Part shown: one piece after another, positions 30,961-35,000 of the stretch
Numbering within the stretch: position 1 is the first letter of the stretch
Layout of the letters: every line of letters begins with the position of its first letter
Virus record (IMG/VR): IMGVR_UViG_3300028837_000509
Location: 1 to 35,000 of that record
Length of the DNA: 35,000 nt
Source of the DNA: a virus
Strand: one strand, 5' to 3'
The notes under the pieces: generated by a model
Told to the model about the DNA's origin: nothing
The model's database searches: none
Seen by the model: the letters and a program-made list of their open reading frames with translations, nothing else
Position numbers and translations under genes: made by a program

Positions 30961-31389
30961 TTACTTATTATATTTTTTGCGAATCCATTGCACAAAATCA
31001 GGGAATGTAGGTTGTTTGTGAAACCATTTATATTTATAGTGGTCTGGATTTACACAACCGTCACCGTACGAATAGCACATATCTGATATAGTGCTTAAAG
31101 TGCTATGCGGACTGGTTGTAGTATCAGTTGAATTTATAAAGACAGATTCATTTGGATAGATATGTACCCTTTCATACGTACTGTCATTATAGCGTTCATC
31201 TGCATATTGAAGTATTAGTTTTACGGTCAATAATTCTACACCATAAAACGTAACCTCAGAGCTATCTTCATTTATCGTGATTAACGATCTGTAATTAAAA
31301 CTAGAACCATCAATGAATGGTATTGAATCTTGTGCAAACAAATAGCTGCACGACATAAATAAAATTACTAACAATGTTGCTTTTTTCAT
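30961..31389 (-). CDS. exported protein of unknown function
   Basis: 142 aa. Signal peptide MKKATLLVILFMSCSYLFAQ. A Cys at position 14 lies within the hydrophobic stretch, so Sec type I is preferred over a lipoprotein. Mature part has paired Cys (SDMCYSYGDGCVNPDHYKYK). Its start overlaps the stop of the truncated gene upstream (ATGA). Confidence 0.65.
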   Translation of the reverse strand: MKKATLLVILFMSCSYLFAQDSIPFIDGSSFNYRSLITINEDSSEVTFYGVELLTVKLILQYADERYNDSTYERVHIYPNESVFINSTDTTTSPHSTLSTISDMCYSYGDGCVNPDHYKYKWFHKQPTFPDFVQWIRKKYNK

Positions 31390-31571
31390 TTTGATACTGT
31401 TATTGATTTAATATAAAAATTATAATTCTCGTTATTCATTTCGTCATTACAGGCATTGTTTAATATCAAATAATTTTCTGCATCTGATACGAATTGCCAG
31501 TTTTTGCTTCTTAATGAAGATACTAATACTCTATCAAAATAGAAATCATATCCATCTTTTAATAATACATA
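31386..31571 (-). pseudogene. 5'-truncated gene fragment beside attC-like sequence
   Basis: A 61-codon frame with good coding texture (LLKDGYDFYFDRVLVSSLRS then NWQFVSDAENYLILNNACND) has no usable start and is cut by an in-frame TAG at the edge of the attC-like right arm. The 5' end has probably been replaced by the element. Its TGA overlaps the next start. Confidence 0.5.
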
Positions 31572-31608
31572 CTAAACATACCCAAACCGCAATCAGTTTG
31601 TCAGTTAT
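31566..31608. repeat. partial attC-like right arm
   Basis: CATACTAAACATACCCAAAC then CGC, a 14-nt spacer, then GTTAT. This matches the right arm of F1/F2 (ACAAAACATACACAAACC then GTTAT) with an insertion before the box. No matching left arm was found. The stop of the 98-aa gene adjoins the box. Confidence 0.45.
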
Positions 31609-31897
31609 TCTCGGCTTTATCCTTCCTGCCACATACGCAAATAATAACATGCGTTAGGTCTTTGCAAATAGGACAAACTAACTGTTCGCTTTGCCCCATA
31701 ACAATATGTTTATGTAAGCTGTTTTCTCTCGTAGATTCGGGCTTGCCTTCACACGCTTTTATTCTTTTCTTAACTGCGGGTAATTGCCACCATCTATTAA
31801 ATGGTAATGGGTCATTCATCGGGAATTGTTTCCCCATTTCTTTACCTTCTCTAAATCCTTCTTGATATGTAAATTTCAATAGTGCTTTTAAATCCAT
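31601..31897 (-). CDS. accessory protein with zinc-binding C-terminus
   Basis: 98 aa starting MDLKALLKFTYQEGFREG. C-terminal CPIC and CVCG pairs suggest a zinc ribbon. The segment HKHIVMGQSEQL is shared with the 89-aa gene at 34255 (HENIVGQSEQL), with an 18-bp identity in the DNA. Lies between two attC-like boxes, as a cassette gene would. Confidence 0.65.
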   Translation of the reverse strand: MDLKALLKFTYQEGFREGKEMGKQFPMNDPLPFNRWWQLPAVKKRIKACEGKPESTRENSLHKHIVMGQSEQLVCPICKDLTHVIICVCGRKDKAENN

Positions 31898-31929
31898 CGC
31901 TTCGGTATTTAATTGTTATTTACTCGTAT

Positions 31930-31982
31930 TTAATTTTTAGGTAATTGTCACAACAGCCTCCACAAACACCAACCGTTAGGGC
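31930..31982. repeat. attC-like element A
   Basis: Right end ACAAACACCAACC then GTTAGGGC (31975-31982). The left half pairs weakly (AGGT, TGT against ACA, ACC). GTTAGGGC is the exact complement of GCCCTAAC at 32203-32210, which bounds the same gene on its other side, as in an integron cassette. A 10-bp direct repeat (GTATTTAATT) lies just to the left. Confidence 0.5.
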
Positions 31983-31985
31983 AAA

Positions 31986-32186
31986 TTAAAGTTCGTCCAA
32001 CATTGTAAGAACTTTGTGTTCTTCAATATGAATATCACACATTTCATCAAGCTCTGCCTGATTATTTGCTTTATCTGTCATTAATTCAGTAACCGCATAC
32101 TGTCTGGCTGATGTAATATTGTCGAATATTCTATCAACTTGTGAACCGCCATTACCATTATCTTCATAAACTATATAAACTATCAT
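31986..32186 (-). CDS. small accessory protein, cassette gene
   Basis: 66 aa starting MIVYIVYEDNGNGGSQV. Beta-alpha pattern with DNITSARQYAVTELMTD and acidic C-terminus, resembling small phage/plasmid DUF7336-like proteins. It fills its cassette: the stop is 3 nt from the GTTAGGGC box and the start 16 nt from GCCCTAAC. Function unknown. Confidence 0.65.
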   Translation of the reverse strand: MIVYIVYEDNGNGGSQVDRIFDNITSARQYAVTELMTDKANNQAELDEMCDIHIEEHKVLTMLDEL

Positions 32187-32202
32187 ATCAATAAATTAAC
32201 TC

Positions 32203-32298
32203 GCCCTAACAATAAATAAACCCAATATGGCAGGGGCAAGGTTCTGCCATTGTTTAAAGTATAGTGGGCTGCCATACTGTGTTTATTAAAACCGTTAC
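32203..32298. repeat. attC-like palindrome B
   Basis: Boxes TAAC (32207-32210) and GTTA (32294-32297). Arms AATAAAC/GTTTATT (32215-32221, 32281-32287) and TATGGCAG/CTGCCATA (32226-32233, 32269-32276) pair perfectly, around a 35-nt centre. The best-formed attC-like site in the array. Its left 16 nt recur in element G. Confidence 0.7.
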
Positions 32299-32513
32299 AA
32301 ACAATTAAAACCTGAAACGGTATTCAGTATTTTCAATCTCTGTTCAACTGCATCATAGTCTTTATTGTTCTTAACATTTTTCAATTGTTCTTGTAGTTTT
32401 TGAGCTTCCTTAAACTTTTCATCCGAACTTTTACCTTTCAATGAATCGTTAATCATTTCATTTAATGTAAGTAAGTTGGTTATTGATAATCCATTTATAA
32501 AATCTTGTGTCAT
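32295..32513 (-). CDS. small coiled-coil protein, cassette gene
   Basis: 72 aa starting MTQDFINGLSITNLLTL; Lys/Glu helices (KEAQKLQEQLKNVKNNKDYD). The stop codon TAA is part of the TAAC box of element B. Ends of the cassette, TTACAAA and TTTGTAA, are complementary. Function unknown. Confidence 0.6.
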   Translation of the reverse strand: MTQDFINGLSITNLLTLNEMINDSLKGKSSDEKFKEAQKLQEQLKNVKNNKDYDAVEQRLKILNTVSGFNCL

Positions 32514-32532
32514 TGTATCAGGTTTTAAAAGA

Positions 32533-32615
32533 TTTGTAAAAAAACAGGCGTAGGCAGCGTTTACGCTCTGAATTTAGGTTAGTGGTTACGCCCGATTTTT
32601 TATACTCAACGTTAT
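32533..32615. repeat. attC-like palindrome C
   Basis: Left TTTGTAA, then AAAAA, C and GGCGTA pair with TACGCC, G and TTTTT across a centre holding AGCG/CGCT. Right box GTTAT (32611-32615). Mismatches between steps are symmetrical, as in attC sites. Confidence 0.6.
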
Positions 32616-33214
32616 GCCCCATTTAAGGGCGCAAAGTCGGCTTCGATTATACATTGTGCTAAATCTCCAATTCGCTGAAAAAATTGCTCTCTATTTTCTA
32701 ATGCTGCATTTAATCTATCATTATCATTTTTAGAATAGTTAGAAATATCACAATCCATTGTAGGGCTACTTTGAAAAATGCAGTGAATCAAGAAACCTTC
32801 ATCTTTTAAAAACGCAGGTGTCCACGGCTTGCATTGTTCTATATATTCCAATTCACTATCACACCACGTTAACCACTCATTTAATGGTTTACTACATTGG
32901 CAACATATTTCAATACTTTCGTGGTCTCCATTATTATCGTAATAAACTTCTTCAACATGAGTACCTTTTCCGTATTGCTTTCTAATATCAGCTTTTGTTT
33001 GTTTAATACATTTTTCATCATCACAGCAATCAAATTCGCCTGAAACTTCTTCATCTTTCACTTTGAAGTAATAAGTCCAGCGTGATACTTCTTTTTTGCT
33101 AAATGGCTCAATTATTTCTCTTGCCGATTTAATCAGCTTTTCAAATTCATCTGTAAATCTTGCGGAATAATTCATTCCGTAAGTTTCTCTAACAGGGTCT
33201 TTTATAGCTTTCAT
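32612..33214 (-). CDS. accessory protein with Cys pairs
   Basis: 200 aa from ATG 33214 (MKAIKDPVRETYGMNYSARF). The frame is open to 33277 but that part lies under a real small gene, so the later ATG was chosen. Contains FDCCDDEKCIKQTK and ICCQCSKPLNEW, possible metal sites. Helical N-terminal half. The stop TAA is in the GTTAT box of element C. Function unknown. Confidence 0.65.
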   Translation of the reverse strand: MKAIKDPVRETYGMNYSARFTDEFEKLIKSAREIIEPFSKKEVSRWTYYFKVKDEEVSGEFDCCDDEKCIKQTKADIRKQYGKGTHVEEVYYDNNGDHESIEICCQCSKPLNEWLTWCDSELEYIEQCKPWTPAFLKDEGFLIHCIFQSSPTMDCDISNYSKNDNDRLNAALENREQFFQRIGDLAQCIIEADFAPLNGA

Positions 33215-33215
33215 A

Positions 33216-33371
33216 TTATTGTTCGGCAAATTCTTCCGCTTCTTCCTGAGTAAAGTTTTTAATATCAAATCCTTCATCTACCTTGAATCCATCTTGTCTT
33301 AATTGTACCTCTTTTTCAAATCTCACGAAGTTTGGCATCTTCGGTGGAATAATCTTAAATAATTTTTGCAT
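33216..33371 (-). CDS. small protein upstream of Cys-rich gene
   Basis: 51 aa: MQKLFKIIPPKMPNFVRFEK then EVQLRQDGFKVDEGFDI, ending EEAEEFAEQ. Ends 1 nt before the next ATG, so co-translated. Preceded by AAAACAAAATTTAAA. Function unknown. Confidence 0.6.
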   Translation of the reverse strand: MQKLFKIIPPKMPNFVRFEKEVQLRQDGFKVDEGFDIKNFTQEEAEEFAEQ

Positions 33372-33390
33372 TTTAAATTTTGTTTTGCAC

Positions 33391-33420
33391 CACCCACGCT
33401 CAAAAACGAAACGCTAACAT
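33391..33420. repeat. degenerate attC-like arm D
   Basis: CACGCTCAAAAACGAAACGC then TAAC. Shares the CACGCT(A)CAAAAAC segment with element E at 34080-34093. No opposite arm was seen. Confidence 0.3.
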
Positions 33421-33453
33421 GTTTCATAGTAAAGATTGTAGGTAAATCCATAA

Positions 33454-33612
33454 TTATTTTTGCCTACGCTCTTTTTGCTTTTTCAAAGCAATATGATCTT
33501 GCAATATCTTCCTAACATAGTTAGATAGTGGTCTGCCGTCTTCTTTTGCAAACTGGGTCAAGCAGTCTAAATCTTCCTGCTCAACCCTTGCTGGTAGTTG
33601 TACTTTTGCCAT
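33454..33612 (-). CDS. ribbon-helix-helix (CopG/Arc-like) regulator
   Basis: 52 aa: MAKVQLPARVEQEDLDCLTQ, then FAKEDGRPLSNYVRKILQDH and a basic tail. The short beta strand (VQLPARV) and two helices with G-R-P-x-S turn are typical of RHH DNA-binding proteins, often antitoxins or plasmid/phage repressors. ATG lies 2 nt after the preceding stop; the 102-aa upstream gene could be its partner. Confidence 0.7.
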   Translation of the reverse strand: MAKVQLPARVEQEDLDCLTQFAKEDGRPLSNYVRKILQDHIALKKQKERRQK

Positions 33613-33614
33613 AA

Positions 33615-33923
33615 TTAATTATTGTATATTTCACCTTCAAATACTCCTTTTTCTTCCCAGTGTCTTCCAAGGTTAAATCTAAACTTACCTTCTGCGGTTT
33701 CAAGAAAAAGCAAATCATATCTTCTTTTTCCTTTTTTAACTTTTACTATTTCGCTTCTCAACTTCAAGTTCTTTGAAGCAAGCCCACGATATAAGTTCTT
33801 AACGTGGTCAAAATTCTCAGAAGCCATCCTCCCATAAAGTTCTTTGATACATAGCTCAACGTTTGTTCTGTTTTTTCCGTTAAACATTCTGTTCAACATC
33901 CAAATAACTAATTTTACTAACAT
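33615..33923 (-). CDS. accessory protein upstream of RHH gene
   Basis: 102 aa starting MLVKLVIWMLNRMFNGK. Basic, with helical N-terminal half and a beta C-terminal half (RYDLLFLETAEGKFRFNLGR). Paired with the RHH gene, which may control it, as in a toxin-antitoxin-like unit. No catalytic motif recognised. Confidence 0.6.
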   Translation of the reverse strand: MLVKLVIWMLNRMFNGKNRTNVELCIKELYGRMASENFDHVKNLYRGLASKNLKLRSEIVKVKKGKRRYDLLFLETAEGKFRFNLGRHWEEKGVFEGEIYNN

Positions 33924-34029
33924 AATTCTAGTTTTTAATTATTGCATTATTGCACTTCAAAGATATGTCATTTGTATTACAATAGCAAGCGTTTAGTAAT
34001 AAAAGATTAAAAAAATAAATCCCTCCTCC

Positions 34030-34109
34030 AAAAAAATAATTATTACGGCAGTTTTTCATAGGAAAGTTCATCGGTATGCCACGCTACAAAAACATACATT
34101 TTCCGTTAT
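34030..34109. repeat. attC-like element E
   Basis: Right arm GCTACAAAAACATACATTTT then CCGTTAT (box 34105-34109) matches F1/F2 right arms. The left arm is degenerate (GGCA/TGCC only). The stop of the adjacent gene lies in the box. Confidence 0.45.
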
Positions 34110-34264
34110 AAACAAATAAAATTATTCAGTTTTAATTTTATCCATTTGTACGTATCTACAATCAGTGTCCATGCATTTGCGTATATTAATATACCATCAC
34201 TTTCTTGTTTAACTCTCAATCCTAATCTACCTTTTGTGTATTCTTGTGCTTCTTTTAAGTCCAT
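34106..34264 (-). CDS. small accessory protein, cassette gene
   Basis: 52 aa: MDLKEAQEYTKGRLGLRVKQ then ESDGILIYANAWTLIVD, ending LNNFICL. TAA stop falls inside the GTTAT box of element E. Overlaps the upstream gene by 10 nt. The region 33924-34105 holds no other gene. Confidence 0.6.
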   Translation of the reverse strand: MDLKEAQEYTKGRLGLRVKQESDGILIYANAWTLIVDTYKWIKLKLNNFICL

Positions 34265-34524
34265 AATTTTATCAGATTTATAACAATGTATTTTTTTGCC
34301 TCTTTCTCGTAATCGAAGTCATGGTTATTAATTAATCCTTTGTCGTTTAAGTGAATTAAAAAATTAATTAACTGTTCGCTTTGCCCTACAATATTTTCAT
34401 GTAATGCTTTGTCGCTATATTCGTAGTAGTTTGGGTGCCTGTTCCATTTTTCACTTTGGCAGTTTCCATATCCTTCTTGGCGTGTCATCTTGCTCCAGCT
34501 TTTACAATCTCTGCAATTATTCAT
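34255..34524 (-). CDS. small Cys-containing accessory protein
   Basis: 89 aa starting MNNCRDCKSWSKMTRQE. N-terminal CRDC and a later Cys (GNCQSEKW) suggest a zinc knuckle. Shares HENIVGQSEQL with the 98-aa gene at 31601. Function unknown. Confidence 0.6.
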   Translation of the reverse strand: MNNCRDCKSWSKMTRQEGYGNCQSEKWNRHPNYYEYSDKALHENIVGQSEQLINFLIHLNDKGLINNHDFDYEKEAKKYIVINLIKLWT

Positions 34525-34554
34525 AGTATTTAATCTTTAGTTTGTCCGCAATAT

Positions 34555-34845
34555 TTATTTATCAAATGTGTCGTTTATCATTTTATCAATGATTGGCTTT
34601 ATGAAATTAAAGTCCTTTCGTAGGTTCTCTTTTACGTCTTCATCACATATAGCATACCATACTAATACAGGTGTTGGAATATCAAATATATCAGACACCT
34701 TTTTAATCATATTGTCACTAGGGTTCTTTAATCCATTTTCAACTAATGACATATAAGATTGAGTCATTCCTAACTGCTTAGAAAATTCACATTGCGTAAT
34801 GTTTCTTTTTCTTCTTATTGCTTTGATCGTTTTTCCTATTTGCAT
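34555..34845 (-). CDS. XRE-family transcriptional regulator
   Basis: 96 aa. Residues 7-60 form an HTH_3 domain (IKAIRRKRNITQCEFSKQLG then MTQSYMSLVENGLKNPSD). A C-terminal helical extension (~60-96) may dimerise. Typical of phage repressor-type regulators; could act on the accessory genes or the divergent control region. Preceded by TTAAAAATAAAAAATATT. Confidence 0.85.
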   Translation of the reverse strand: MQIGKTIKAIRRKRNITQCEFSKQLGMTQSYMSLVENGLKNPSDNMIKKVSDIFDIPTPVLVWYAICDEDVKENLRKDFNFIKPIIDKMINDTFDK

Positions 34846-34866
34846 TTTAATATTTTTTATTTTTAA

Positions 34867-35000
34867 TTAATCATCTCCCTCGGTTGCTGCGAATACCGCT
34901 GAACCTAAATTGTATTTAGGGGCAAGTATCCAGTTAGTAGCAAATTTAGGCTCGCAGGTGCAAATAAATTGCATTACCGCACTCTCAACATCTTCAGGGG
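34867..35000 (-). CDS. C-terminus of unidentified gene
   Basis: 44 codons visible (PEDVESAVMQFICTCEPKFA then TNWILAPKYNLGSAVFAATE), stop at 34867. The 5' end is outside the window. Operon with the XRE gene, 22 nt apart. Family unknown. Confidence 0.55.
   Translation of the reverse strand, partial: PEDVESAVMQFICTCEPKFATNWILAPKYNLGSAVFAATEGDD

Noticed and set aside
33215-33277. N-terminal extension of the 200-aa gene to 33277
   Set aside because: It overlaps the 51-aa gene in another frame; the ATG at 33214 right after its stop is the natural start.

Overview
This window is an AT-rich stretch of a tailed-phage (or prophage) genome from a Bacteroidetes host. The host call rests on three features: promoter -7 boxes of the TAnnTTTG type, A-rich leaders (ATAAAAAC-like) in place of Shine-Dalgarno sites, and Sec signal peptides ending in the Bacteroidetes-style AQ/GQ. 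No rRNA, tRNA, CRISPR array, integrase, DNA polymerase or recognisable holin/lysin set was found.

Layout. (1) 1-14094, minus strand: the virion operon. In transcription order it holds portal, a KE-rich protein, scaffold-like protein, major capsid protein, two paralogous secreted-type beta proteins, connector and tail-completion candidates, tail tube candidate, small tail genes, an overlapping-frame pair placed like the tail assembly chaperones, tape measure, and two downstream tail proteins. (2) 14100-16740: a plus-strand island of small accessory genes with repeated upstream signals, interrupted by two long imperfect palindromes. (3) 16784-24030, minus: packaging genes. The large terminase carries an intein in its nuclease motif III. 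Small genes, a frameshifted gene and a truncated NUMOD4 gene lie between it and the small terminase, which is 4 kb away behind its own terminator. (4) 24216-24663: a divergent control region with a good plus-strand promoter, a palindrome at the expected start of transcription and a long structured leader. (5) 24664-29248, plus: an operon of about 17 very small genes, including a 3D-domain protein and a MazF-like protein. It is peppered with an 8-bp motif (TAAAAAAC) and closed by a strong terminator. (6) 29452-31390, minus: a cluster of exported or membrane-anchored small proteins. (7) 31390-35000, minus: small accessory genes separated by attC-like palindromes, then an XRE regulator.

The most unusual points are four. 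An HNH endonuclease gene lies entirely inside the intein coding sequence in a different reading frame, and both frames stay open for about 650 nt. A dispersed family of attC-like palindromes has complementary cassette ends, and stop codons sit inside the TAAC boxes. Three related leaders share a G-run followed by a short hairpin. The early operon has a structured leader RNA and a dense motif family.

Many small genes here were found by reading the sequence directly, and several starts were moved to ATGs that follow an A-rich leader. Product names without a clear motif are positional inferences and are marked as such.
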